64,000 nucleotides of DNA, from assembly GCA_009733775.1 (NCBI GenBank), contig WOGZ01000007.1:186001-250000 (forward strand), read 5' to 3'. The stretch's first letter is position 1. Every line of letters begins with the position of its first letter. The DNA is from Alectoria sarmentosa. Taxonomy: Eukaryota; Ascomycota; Lecanoromycetes; Lecanorales; Parmeliaceae. The translations under genes were made by a program, and so were the position numbers. The notes beneath the pieces were generated by a model, which was given only the letters and a program-made list of their open reading frames with translations, was not told where the DNA came from and searched no databases. Below are positions 54,524-64,000 of the stretch, piece after piece.

Positions 54524-55384
54524 TCATCGTCGTTGGTGGCGCCGTGGCCGAGGCCTGTCTCTCTTCAGACGGTATACCAAGTCCTGACTAGATATCCGAT
54601 CTTCAGGGTGCCATGCCAAACATTCCATCATATAATCATTCAACTTACCGGAGTAATAACTTGACAGTGCCGTCGGCTTCCTCGCAGTTGGTTGGACCTC
54701 CCACTCCTTTTGTGATCCTCGGAAATTGGCCGGACGTGGTCTCATAGGAGGCCGTCCGTGAGCCAGCCAGTGGATAACTGCGCCTAGGCCCCAAATGTCA
54801 CCTGCCCTACCGAGGAGCGGGATTTCTGGACCTTGCCAGCAAGGCACGAGTACACATTCTGTCTGCTTCTTCAACACGGCCATGCCGAAGTCCCCTAATT
54901 TGAGATTGGGCCAAGGTGCTTCGTGGCGGTACTTCTTCTCAAGGAAGATATTATCGGGCTTGACATCTCGGTGGACAACTCTCTCTGAACCAGCGTTGTG
55001 TACTAGGTCCAGGGCTTCGGCAATCTGGATGAAGCAATGCCAGATGAAGTCCTCGGAAAGCCTGCCCTTCTCTTTCACGGCATGTTGTAAATCTCCTCCT
55101 CGACAGTACTCGTACCATTCGATCAAATAAGGAATGTTCTGGTGGCGGGATGGCTCGAATGAGAAAACATGCAACTTGACGACCCGTCTGCTGCTGGGGA
55201 GGATGTGCTGTAATATTTTTGCTTCCAAAGGTATGCCGTTGATGGTCTCGTACTGGCCTGTCTGCTTGCGAACCGCGAGTTCACCATCACCCTTCCTTTC
55301 CATCAGTGTACACTTCCCTTGCGCACCTTGTCCGATCTTTCGGACCTGACTCCACTGGCCTAGGTGGTATCCTCTTCCAGGCAT
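54524..55384 (-). CDS. Serine/threonine protein kinase, small single-domain
   Basis: A single-exon ATG frame of 286 residues that is almost only a kinase domain. The Gly-rich loop is GQGAQG (18-23), with the AVRK lysine at 40, the helix C Glu at 54, HRDVKPDN at 138-145 and DFG at 165-167. GPE at 185-187 replaces the usual APE. DIWGLGAVIHWLAHG corresponds to the DxWSxG region. All residues needed for catalysis are present. The closest feel is the NEK/NIMA-like fungal kinases (EWYEYCRGGDL..., HNAGSERVVHRD), but I cannot fix a subfamily. The activation segment lacks the usual GT-x-x-Y/F pattern. The C-terminus is basic (KRDRPRPRRHQRR). The MITE lies about 360 bp beyond its 3' end. Confidence 0.88.
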   Translation of the reverse strand: MPGRGYHLGQWSQVRKIGQGAQGKCTLMERKGDGELAVRKQTGQYETINGIPLEAKILQHILPSSRRVVKLHVFSFEPSRHQNIPYLIEWYEYCRGGDLQHAVKEKGRLSEDFIWHCFIQIAEALDLVHNAGSERVVHRDVKPDNIFLEKKYRHEAPWPNLKLGDFGMAVLKKQTECVLVPCWQGPEIPLLGRAGDIWGLGAVIHWLAHGRPPMRPRPANFRGSQKEWEVQPTARKPTALSSYYSGKLNDYMMECLAWHPEDRISSQDLVYRLKRDRPRPRRHQRR

Positions 55385-56760
55385 GCTTATCCGATTTTCG
55401 TAAGGGGGCTAGGCCGGTGGACTGAGCGAATATTCTCCTAGTCGGAAGATCACGGACGCGTATGGATGCGGTGGCGCGAAGATTCAAATAAACCAGTCTT
55501 TGATTATACCTTGATGCTGCCTTGATGGAAATAGTTACTTCGTGGAGGTACTTTGCAAATATGTTTTGTTGGACGCTTGAAAAGCCAATTCGAATTTGAG
55601 AGCCGAAGGTGAAGATTATAATTTGGTAAGTTAAAAGAGTTTGCGAAGTAATTGGAGATTTTATTATAAGGAAAGTGTTGAGATTTCCGGTGTTTTTGAC
55701 AGCTACTGACAAAGAGCAAGTGTTATAATATCAGAAGTCTTGAGTATCTATTGACACAAAGGACATTGTTGTGACACAAAGAAACTGTTATGATTTTCAA
55801 AGTGTTAAGTATCTATTTTTAGCATGCCAAAAGCGATTGGACACCAAGGCCAATTTGCACTCTCATGAGGAATGAATCAGCACTACTTCGTGTGTCTACT
55901 AAAGGAGGCAAACTATGGAACCAAATAATTGTATATAGAAAGTATATACCAAGGCCCAAGAGACTCAACAAGACCAGAGGTGAAAGGAATCGGACGCGCT
56001 GTCTTCTTGTAGGACTCCTACCAAGGGTAAACAAAGGTAGGCCATGTATGACAGGAGACATGCATCGACTGGCCTCCTGCATGGCTGCCGAACCTTTCCT
56101 TCACCCCTGGATGTGGTCAACCTTGTCAAAGAAAGCTCACAAAGAAGTTCAAGGGGGACAAAGATGAAAGGCGCTCTACGAATTATGCTTCTCGCATGAC
56201 AAGACTTATGAGAGGTCTGTCGCAAAGAAAAAGACTTCACAGAGACTACTTGATAAGTGGCTCATAGCAAAACAATTACGATATATTATATTCAAGTACC
56301 GTCTCGTCCTAGCAACATTTTTTCTCATTTCGCAACATTATGCAAGAGGCAAACCATTTCCCCGTGCGTCCCCCTGTTGTCTCCACCTTCCCCGCCTCCT
56401 TTGTCCCGCCCCCACAGCGTCTTTCCTCAGCCAATGCAATCTTTAAGGCGGTAATGCTGACATGCTAGTATAAGATTACAGCTTGAACAACTGCACTGAT
56501 GTTACCCGCACCGAAATCACCGGCGACGCTTCATACATCGTGCCTTGATGCGAACACCTGGGCTGGTGATAGCATCCCGCTCCTTCATAGGCCACGTGAT
56601 TTACGCTTTGCGAGTCGCAAAGTTCTTGAGAACTCTAGATCACAATGCGGTTATAGCTGGAAACGAAGGAGTAATGTATGTGGAAGGTTGATTGTTCGCG
56701 TTTTTGATGCTAGACTAACCTCTGCTATGAATATAATAATCTTGCTATGCTAGGGAAACA
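55385..56760. other. Intergenic, nothing recognised
   Basis: AT-rich sequence upstream of the kinase gene. No supported frames or RNA genes. Confidence 0.45.
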
Positions 56761-56945
56761 CAAAAGTCGTCTGATTTAAAACCTCCTTCGAATTGGGTTA
56801 GCGCAGCCGGCTTTTCTTCGGCGGGAAAAATTTCGCGGGATTCAAAAGTCGTCTGATTCAAAACCTCTCTTGATTCAAAATCTTCCTTCGAATTGGGTTA
56901 GCGCAGCCGGCTTTTCTTCGGCGGGAACGGTTTCGCGGGATTCAA
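56761..56945. repeat. Direct repeat, 62-bp unit at 100-bp spacing
   Basis: 56784..56845 and 56884..56945 are the same except for about three bases (TCCTTCGAATTGGGTTAGCG...). A shorter block, CAAAAGTCGTCTGATT, is repeated at 56763 and 56845. It lies just past the 3' side of the RING gene. Confidence 0.85.
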
Positions 56946-57111
56946 CAATAGTCCGTTGTGTACCCTCCTTCACCATTTGGCGATGTCGAACACCACTTCT
57001 CTGCTATTCCCTAATGGAATCAGTTGCGTTCATCGGGGGACCAGACCCTTGTGACAGGATTCCAAGAATATCCATCTTCCTCACGATGCACCTGCCATCT
57101 CTCGCGATGGG

Positions 57112-57534
57112 TCAGCCTCGTATACTCGCGCGCGAAGTCTTGCTCATAAAAGCCCCTCTTCTCTCAAGCTCTCGGAAGAGCGCCTCTTCCTGCTCGGCCG
57201 TGAGAACCTGGAGCCCGTTCCTTCCCAAAGACGGCGGAAGCCGATCCCGAGCGCCGCCGTCGTCGTCGTCCCTCAGAATCGAATACACCACGGCCTCTCT
57301 AAAAGACAAGGTTCGATAGGCCGTCGCCACGGCCTGAACGATCTCGTCTAAACATCGCGGGTCTACTTCATCGGGATGCTCTGTCTCCGATGCACTGATT
57401 TGCAAGTACGGGTATGGTGACCAGAAGTTCATGTTCGCGCCCGGAGGTGGGACTCGGGGCGTTGTGACGAGTGCTCTGGCGCGCCGAACACTCTCTTCGT
57501 ACTGTTCTGTGGTGGTCTCGAAGAAGTGATGGCC
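57112..57534 (-). pseudogene. In-frame continuation of the RING gene beyond its stop codon
   Basis: The same reading frame as the RING protein continues for about 140 codons after the TGA at 57535..57537, with protein-like content (FFETTTEQYEESVRRARALV, then SPYPYLQIS...LDEIVQAVATAYRTLSFREAVVYSIL and LTAEQEEALFRELERRG). It could be the C-terminal part of a longer RING protein, reached by an unseen intron that removes the stop, by readthrough, or lost by mutation. Confidence 0.5.
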
Positions 57535-58029
57535 TCACCAATTGCGTTCTCGCTCTCGTTCTCGTTCTTCCTCCTCCTCTAATACTTCCACCTGCGGCAC
57601 TTCTGGCCCGTCTTGTCGAGGCCGTCCAGCCTGTCCGACCATCCGGAAAATGCGCACAAAGCTGGCGGCTGGGTGGGCTCTGGGAAGAGAATTGGCTCCG
57701 CCACTGCGGGGTCCATGCCAGTCGTCGTCCTCATCTTCTTCTTCATTCTCGTCATAAAATCCGTGTTCCAGATACGGTCGAGGCTGGGCCGGGAAAAAGG
57801 TCATCCTGCACGCTGGGCATGAGTTTCTGGCCTCTTTGTCGTCAGATAGCCACTTTCGAATGCATTCTGCGCCGATGTCGTGGCCGCAGGGAAGGCGAAT
57901 TGCACTCTCCGCGTCACCCTCCTCCGCTGCCTCGGTACCATACAACTCTCGGCAAATCATGCAACTGCTCTCTGCTGGTAGATCTTCTGCATTGAATTTG
58001 GGAAGCCCATTGAGGAATTGTTGGGACAT
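57535..58029 (-). CDS. RING-finger protein
   Basis: A single-exon ATG frame of 164 residues. The RING domain spans residues ~22-78: CMIC, a 16-20 residue loop, LPCGHDIGAECIRKWL, then NSCPACRMTF. The spacing fits a fungal RING of the C-x-C-G-H-x-x-G-x-x-C type, in which the fifth metal ligand position is Gly here. The rest is acidic (ENEEEDEDDDW) and ends in an Arg/Glu repeat before TGA. RING proteins are usually E3 ubiquitin ligases; the substrate is unknown. The frame continues past the stop (see 57112..57534), so this may be a truncated or mis-modelled gene. A 90-bp intron from the GTGGAAGT or GTATTAG donor region to AACAG would keep the frame open, but it lacks a good branch point. Confidence 0.75.
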   Translation of the reverse strand: MSQQFLNGLPKFNAEDLPAESSCMICRELYGTEAAEEGDAESAIRLPCGHDIGAECIRKWLSDDKEARNSCPACRMTFFPAQPRPYLEHGFYDENEEEDEDDDWHGPRSGGANSLPRAHPAASFVRIFRMVGQAGRPRQDGPEVPQVEVLEEEEERERERERNW

Positions 58030-59130
58030 GGCGAAGAAGACGAATCGAGACGGATACTTCGGTAGGGTTGAAAAGGAGTTGCGGGTACCTGTTCGTTGTT
58101 GAAGAAAGTTTGAACTTTCAGATCAGGGCGGGTTGATATGGGTAAGGAGAAGTGTTATTGTTTTGTGTTATATACACTTGAGGTCTTGGACGTACAAAGA
58201 GGAAAAACCTGAATACTACTTGAAGCGCTCAATGCCATTGTCATTGTGCGAGACCTCGAAAGTTGAGACTGGTATTGATTGACCCTCCCTTTTGGGAAAG
58301 TCATGGACGGCTTTTTCGGCCGTCGTTGGCATTCCTCTTAACACTCTTGGCCCTCCTTTGCTTTGAATCTGACATCGCAAAGACATCTAATATGTCACTA
58401 GAGGATTAATCAGCTCTATTTTTTTTTATACCTTTCTCAGCACCATAAGCTCATGAACCATAGCTGGGTTTTCAATCTGTTGAAGAGCAAACGGAAGTGC
58501 TATATATACAGAATTGTATAAAGAATGTAGGAATGTCGTAGCTAACGGCTCAGAATAGAGAACTGGACAACAGAGAGGTCTTTAGGCAACGGCAGCAAGC
58601 TCACTTCAAATACTCGGCCCGTCCGTGATATCGGACTGTTTGTGATAGGTGAAGGAGCTGAGCGGATTCAGGTTTCGTGAGATGATACTCGCATTTTGGG
58701 GAAGTGGTTGATTTTATAAATTATAGTCTGGATGCTTTGAATTGCTCTGCCAAGGCAGTACTGAATTTAAGATCGAAGGACGCAAACGCTGAATCCTGAG
58801 AACCATCCGGGGACAAAGGCCTGTGTTTCATGAGGTTAGAATACTGGCTGCCTATGTTTTTGCCATTGTTCAGTCGCTTTTTCCCTCAGGCGTGAATGCG
58901 AATAATGAAATGAACAACGGGGTTGATGAGGCACACAATGGCATTATGTTCTGTAACCTACTTAAGCAAATACGTCCCGTCCGCACTCACATCTTCTGCC
59001 ATCCCAACATCTCTTCGACGACTGGACCTAAAATTCAACACGGTTCAGAGTCTGTCACTCATCTCCGGCTCCGGCTCCAGCTCCAACTTCATTGGTAACG
59101 CCTTCACCTTCATCCCCAACTTCTGGTAAG
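58030..59130. other. Divergent intergenic region
   Basis: Lies between the RING gene (-) and the zinc-finger/J-domain gene (+). No supported frames. It must contain both promoters. Confidence 0.45.
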
Positions 59131-60672
59131 ATGGCTCGGACCACATCCTTCAGCTCCAGCGGCGAGACTTCCGCCTCCTCCTCCACCCTCCCAAATCCCT
59201 GTGGAAACGACCCCAAGAGCGGGAAAGTCGAAGAAGGGCCTCAAGCAAGTATCGATGCCGGAGAACACAGAGCAACGCAGGACAAGCCACCAAGTACACC
59301 AGACAAAATGGTCGGGGGAGACCAGGGACTCAATCGAGAAACTCATCCTCCGATTCGGTGCGCGAGGTGCGAACAAACCTTCGAAACGGCTGAAGAACAC
59401 GAGAAGCACCTTAAGGAAGGACCAACCAATCTTCATTGTCAGAAGTGCGAAGCTTTCGCTGAGCTCAACAACATCTCTGATACCCACCTGGACATTGGAG
59501 AGCATCATCGTGAGATCTACTGCTCCCAATGTGACCATCACTCCGCGACCGTCGAAGAACACAATACTCACATCAAGACCTCACCGCACCACTTCTGCTG
59601 TCAACGTTGCGACGACATCGTCCAGTTCAGGGATGGCCCTAGCCTCCATATACACTACGAAGTCTGTCACCATTCGGTGCCTTGCTGGACTTGTGGCCAC
59701 CACTCCGCAACCGTTGAAGAACACCAAACTCACATCAAGACCTCGCCACTTCACTTTTGCTGTCGATATTGCGATGACGTTGTCGAGGTATCTAGCGCAT
59801 ACTTCCTTCGCCTACACTACCAAAACTGTCACCCTTCGCTGTACTGCTCCCGTTGTGATCGGCTTTTCGCGACGATCGAAGAACGCAGTGTTCACATCAA
59901 GACCTCACTGCTTCACTTTTGCTGCCAAACTTGCGATGACGTTGTCGACTTTTCGAATGTCTTCAGTCTGCGTCAACACTACAGGGACTGCCACCCTTTG
60001 TTGTCCTGCTCCACTTGTTACGATCACTTCCCAACCGTCGCCAAGTTATCCGCTCATATGCAAGAAACTCATTACCCCTGCGATGGCTGCCACGAATATT
60101 ATTCCGAACCCACGTACCTCAAGTATCACCGCATGACCTGCGAAAAGGTCCATCCTCCTCTAACGTGCGATGGCTGCCATGAAGTATTTTACAAGCCCAC
60201 GATCCTCAAGTGGCACCGCGAAATATGCGACAAGGTAAATCCTCATCACCGTTGCGATGGTTGTCACGCATCTTTTTCCGACCTCACGAACCTCAAGTGG
60301 CACCGCGAAATCTGCGACAAGGTAAATTTCCCTCACCGTTGCGAGGGCTGCTACGAGCGTTTCGTCAATCCCGCATCACTCGAACGGCACCGCAAGTCCT
60401 GCAGAAAGGTGAACCCTCCCAAGAAATCGAAAATACCCCAGAACCATTACGCGACGCTTGGCATCAGTCCGCGCAGTTCGCATGAGCAGATCATCAAGGC
60501 CGCGAAAGAGATGCGTGTCAAGGTGCATCCGGATCGGATGAAGAGACAGGGAGGACTTACAAAGGAGCAGGAAGAGAAGATTGATGTGGAGGCTGCGCTT
60601 GTGGGACAGGCGGCCGACATCCTTTCGGATCCGCTGTCGCGGGCTAAGTACGATCGGAAGCTACGGGGGTAG
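59131..60672 (+). CDS. C2H2-like zinc-finger array fused to a C-terminal J domain
   Basis: A single-exon frame of 513 residues starting at the ATG (MARTTSFSSS). The frame extends upstream only through a TTG. After a Ser-rich head come tandem repeats of about 54 residues, each a pair of Cys/His fingers (CSQCDHHSATVEEHNTHIKT then HFCCQRCDDIV...LHIHYEVCH), in at least three close copies plus degenerate ones. Next come four shorter repeats of ~28 residues (CDGCHEVFYKPTILKWHREIC type). The end (residues ~438-513) is a J domain: YATLGISPRSSHEQIIKAAK, KVHPDRMKR with the HPD that stimulates Hsp70 ATPase, and AADILSDPLSRAKYD. A role coupling nucleic-acid or protein binding to Hsp70 is an inference. 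The near-identical repeats suggest recent internal duplication. Confidence 0.88.
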   Translation: MARTTSFSSSGETSASSSTLPNPCGNDPKSGKVEEGPQASIDAGEHRATQDKPPSTPDKMVGGDQGLNRETHPPIRCARCEQTFETAEEHEKHLKEGPTNLHCQKCEAFAELNNISDTHLDIGEHHREIYCSQCDHHSATVEEHNTHIKTSPHHFCCQRCDDIVQFRDGPSLHIHYEVCHHSVPCWTCGHHSATVEEHQTHIKTSPLHFCCRYCDDVVEVSSAYFLRLHYQNCHPSLYCSRCDRLFATIEERSVHIKTSLLHFCCQTCDDVVDFSNVFSLRQHYRDCHPLLSCSTCYDHFPTVAKLSAHMQETHYPCDGCHEYYSEPTYLKYHRMTCEKVHPPLTCDGCHEVFYKPTILKWHREICDKVNPHHRCDGCHASFSDLTNLKWHREICDKVNFPHRCEGCYERFVNPASLERHRKSCRKVNPPKKSKIPQNHYATLGISPRSSHEQIIKAAKEMRVKVHPDRMKRQGGLTKEQEEKIDVEAALVGQAADILSDPLSRAKYDRKLRG

Positions 60673-61323
60673 ATCGAAAGCTGGAGGCGATTTGATGTGG
60701 TTGTCTGGAAGCGAGGTAGAGCTCTGTTTCTTTTTACGGCGCTGATAATGTGGTGAATTGGAGACCACGTAGGCCGATAAGGGATGCCAGTGCTCATGAT
60801 AGACCTAAGTATCCTGTTTGATGCTGTCATTGAGCTTTGCCTTGGACGTGATATTCATGACAGATAGTCGAATGATAATCTCGCGACAGGATCGTTAAGC
60901 CTATTGAACCAGACAGCCTCAACTGCGTAGAGCCTCGACGACACTAAAGATTGGTCATGACGAACTAGAGTAGTGTTTGCTGGTGGTATGTAATGGTATT
61001 GAGGTTCGATTCCTAATGGCGCTGGTACAATGGTGTAGCTGTTTTCTATTTTCAGTAGTTCTTCATCAGATCCATTCATCGAACGACTATGGTATTTTCT
61101 TTGTTCCAAGCTGAGAAAAAACGATCTGGGGGTATTAAAGGGCGAGACTTTGTTCTGGTAGATGAGGAAGAATGCACCTTTGTTCTAAAAAAGACCCATG
61201 AGCTTTTTGATCAATAAGCGTTATGTGTCGGCCACGTATTTCTCATACGACTGTCTTCAATTTCTCTATACACCAAGTATTCTTCAAGCACAACATCAGT
61301 ACAGTAATTATTAGCCAACTAGA
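60673..61323. other. Intergenic with one very small ORF
   Basis: A minus-strand ATG frame of 74 codons (60855..61079) is present without recognisable features. Nothing else. Confidence 0.4.
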
Positions 61324-62660
61324 ATGGACACATTACCATTGCGACAAGCCAAGACACAAATCTCTCAGTCCCGGCGGCCTCGAGTTTCAAATGTGGGGCA
61401 GTCCCAAACAACCATCGACTTGTACCTCAGACCTACCGCGAAAGTCAAACAGGGCCAGAATGACATACGTAAATACTTTCCTCCAGTGGCCGAGACCAAT
61501 GTGATCTCAAATGTCGAGAGCAGCATTTCCAATTTCTCTGTGAAGACGCCAACACTTTCGAAGCTGAACTACGACGACAAGGTGGCAGCTAAATGTCAGG
61601 CGTCAGCTCTCGGTGCGCGTCCCGAGTCGCCAGCGGACAGCATAATATCCATCCCTGAGAGTCGGAAATCCGGCAAAAGCGCACCGGGTACTTTTCGTCA
61701 ACCACCAAAACACAACCATGCCAAGTCTGCAGGGCTGCCGAGACTTGACCCGTTTTTCGACGGAGAGGAGTTCCCGCAGTCCATCTGGCCAATGGCACCT
61801 AGGATAAATGACGTTGTACGCCATTCACTTGTCCCGAAACCCTTGAACATCAGAATGCCTCCACCTGCGACCGAAACGAGTCGACCTCCCAGCCAGACCA
61901 CTTCTTCACCTTCGAGTGTGGGAGATCCTGATACTGCGTCCCTTGACGGGAAAGGACGAGAAGCTCAAAGTTTCAAGCAGACGTATTTGAGTGTTCATTC
62001 TCGCCAACATACGAATGATAGCCCAGTCAGCCCAGTCAGCCCTCTCACTGCGTTGCGTGATCCCAGTCCAAAGCCATTGCGCCAGCGCACGAATCGTCCT
62101 GCCATCTTGAGACCCAATACTGCGCCAAAGGCAATAGAAGCCTACTCTAATGACAGAGTTATATATTTTCTTCCCAAGATTTCGCCAAATTCGGAATCAT
62201 CGACAGACGAACGAGAGCCTTTGATAAGGACCAGGTACCCGAAACCGATGGAGAAGCCCTCGATTAGAGACCTATTCAAAGCCAAGAGGCGGGTTGTGAA
62301 ATTTGAAGGAGTCAATTCTGCTCAGATAGACACGAGGAAGGAGGCGCTGAAGGAGAAAACTATGGCTGCTTCTCCAGGTATGCGAACGCACTTTGAGCTG
62401 ACGGTCAAGGTTTGTTACTGACGTTCATAGGGCTCCAAAGATACTATGAACATCTTGCATCTCGAAAAAATGCAGCCCATATGAAAGAGAGAGGGGAAGA
62501 AAGAAAGAAGTCAGATCAGAGCAAAAAGATTGAGGAGAACCTGCCCTTAGCACGCCTTGATTCAGGATCATCCAGTAAAAAGAAAAAGAAGGGGAAGGGA
62601 TTGCTTAGGTTGATAGAGGCTTACTCCAAACATGTAGAGGGGCTTCAGATGATACAGTAA
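61324..62660 (+). CDS. Disordered protein with PCNA-binding (PIP-box) motif
   Basis: Exons 61324..62377 and 62431..62660 join in phase through a 53-bp intron (GTATGC...CATAG), giving 427 residues. The protein is Ser/Pro/Lys-rich and mostly disordered. Residues 45-52, QNDIRKYF, match the PIP-box consensus Q-x-x-I/L/M-x-x-F/Y-F/Y exactly. Residues 28-35, QTTIDLYL, form a near copy 17 residues before it. The C-terminus is a highly charged helix with a KKKKKGKG basic cluster (possible NLS). PIP-boxes bind the sliding clamp PCNA in DNA replication and repair proteins, so a chromatin-associated role is plausible. There is no catalytic domain. The overall family is not recognised. Confidence 0.75.
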
Positions 62661-62782
62661 CCGCTGAGGTACATAGAAAATTCGATATCTCCGCTCCACC
62701 TAGTTGATGGCCATTATTATTCTTCTCAGGTCAGGCAACTCCCACTCATACGTTCAAAAACGGCTAAGATCTCATGGGTAGC

Positions 62783-64000
62783 TCAACCTGAGTCTCCGGG
62801 GTCTGGAATGTCAAAGCCGAACAGTACGTCATTGCTGAAGACCTGATCGACAGTTCCGCCTGTTGTATTAGACATGCTGTGAATTGCATCTGGTATGTCG
62901 AGAGAACCGTTGAAATCCTCTTCGGGCTGTTGGAGGCCTGTAATTATCGCGCTTTGGGTCCGGGTATCAGCATCATTTGCCTTCAGAGGTTGGTCAAAGC
63001 TTTGCAGCACTGCGTCAAAGTCAAGATCACCAAAGTCCCATTCTTGGAGCTGACTTGCTCCAACACTAGCGGTCAAACCCTGATCACCTTGCAGGTATTT
63101 ATCCGGCATGAAATTCTGCGTTGCTTTTATCGACCGTGGCGTGGAATCCTGCTGAGTATTTGCAGAAGCCGAGCGAAGAGGTTCCTCAATTGGAAGACTA
63201 ACACCCATACGGTTCATCAATTGTAGAATTACGGCTTTCGCCTTAGCAGCTGCAGCAATATTGTCTTCGCCATTTACATCGAAGACTAGGAAACACGTTC
63301 GCAGATACGCATAAGCGTTGGTCTCCAGTTGCTTCTGTGCAGCAATTCTGACATGTATAGTAGCGCTAACGTAAGATGCGTAAAGCAAGAAGTAGGGGAC
63401 CTTTGTAAAGGTGTGAGCGCGGTTGAACGAGTCAAGATACTGTGCAATACTGTCGGCTGCTGCTACGCATGACGAGAAGGAGTCTAGTGCAACATTTGGT
63501 AGAGCAGATTGCAGGTGGCCTTCGGAGACAAATGGCCGATGAAGTAGAATTTGAAGCACGTAGAACATGATACTAGTTGATATCAGTAGTAGTCCTTCAA
63601 TTCAGCGCTATCATTGCTTACGTTGCTGCAAATGTGTGTGGAGCTGGAACGGGAGCTGAGTCAGATCCGATCGAAGCGGGCGAAAACCTTAGATGCAGAG
63701 GCACAGTATCATGCCACTCGCTGAGATCACGGTTGATTTTGGTCAAGCTCCGAATAAGCACATCTGGCTCTTCGAACCTTTTCTTCTCCCTATATATCTC
63801 ATTGAGAATGCTGTTCATGATGAGGCTAAGTTTGCACAGTCTCGAAAAGTTAGACACGGAGTAGGCGGGAGAGTAAAATCTAGATCTGACACGTGAAGGC
63901 TCCATTGGTGCCCACTGCTCCAGCTCATCATGATGGTCACGAAAAGTGAACGGTACCGAGATATCCGCTTCTTGAATACTTGCCGGCCTTCCATGATAGA
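62783..64000 (-). CDS. Fungal-specific transcription factor, C-terminal part (5' end outside window)
   Basis: Two exons are visible, complement(62783..63572, 63622..64000), joined by a 49-bp intron (GTAAGC...ACTAG). The frame runs off the right edge, so the start and any Zn2Cys6 DNA-binding domain are not in the window. The visible part shows the fungal-trans (PF04082-type) middle region: YHGRPASIQEADISVPF, ELEQW, HTFAATIMFYVLQILLHRPFV, then YASYVSATIHV. The C-terminal tail is acidic and Gln/Asp-rich (EWDFGDLDFDAVLQSFDQ), a likely activation domain. The family is a nuclear transcriptional regulator; target genes cannot be inferred here. Confidence 0.88.

Noticed and set aside
59201..60136. 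311-codon second open frame overlapping the zinc-finger gene
   Set aside because: It stays open only because the underlying gene is built of repeats whose lengths are multiples of three. Its translation is Thr/Ser/Pro low-complexity with no domain.
1..64000. CRISPR arrays, rRNA genes, intact transposase genes, biosynthetic gene cluster
   Set aside because: No regularly spaced repeats with unique spacers, no rRNA-like sequence, no transposase motifs, and no PKS/NRPS/terpene core enzyme were seen.

Overview
The window reads as nuclear DNA of a filamentous ascomycete (Pezizomycotina). Dothideomycetes is a guess from overall gene style, not something the sequence proves. Supporting features are protein-coding genes on both strands, short GT-AG introns (mostly 46-120 bp) with CTRAY-type branch points just before the acceptor, a TBF1/TRF-type telomere-binding gene, Zn2Cys6-family and 2EXR-like genes, and a run of secreted proteins. 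Exon structures below were spliced by hand from donor, branch and acceptor signals and reading-frame continuity. No transcript evidence was available.

Layout. 1-581: 3' part of a secreted-type gene. 2.6-8.4 kb: a divergent housekeeping pair, PRMT5 (-) and the DEAH helicase PRP43 (+), sharing a 318-bp promoter. 8.4-12.5 kb: almost gene-free, with two inverted-repeat elements and ORF debris. 12.6-16.1 kb: GDE1 (SPX-ankyrin-GDPD). 17.2 kb: a tRNA-Asp gene carrying two insertions, one of which looks like a spliceosomal intron. 18.3-26.0 kb: a 2EXR-like gene, a small hypothetical gene and a 1409-residue low-complexity protein. 27.9-31.9 kb: TBF1-like telomere factor and TAF10. 32-51.5 kb: an accessory-looking stretch with long gene-poor spacers and microsatellites, where six of nine genes begin with a signal peptide (two tandem paralogues, a secreted alpha/beta hydrolase and three members of a divergent secreted family). 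The other three encode a hypothetical protein, a membrane protein and an SDR protein. 52.4-64 kb: a second 2EXR-like gene, a 273-bp MITE with 29-bp terminal repeats, a protein kinase, a RING protein whose frame is cut by one stop codon, a C2H2-array/J-domain fusion, a disordered protein with a PCNA-binding (PIP-box) motif, and the 3' part of a fungal-specific transcription factor.

Connections. PRMT5 and PRP43 both act in pre-mRNA splicing (Sm-protein methylation; spliceosome disassembly). TBF1 and TAF10 are nuclear DNA/transcription factors. GDE1 links phosphate sensing to phospholipid-derived phosphodiester use. The secreted genes form a plausible secretome island. No intact transposase, CRISPR array or rRNA gene was seen. 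The strongest unusual signals are the GT-AG insertion inside the tRNA-Asp gene, the zinc-finger/J-domain fusion, the MITE and its relic, and the secreted-gene cluster.
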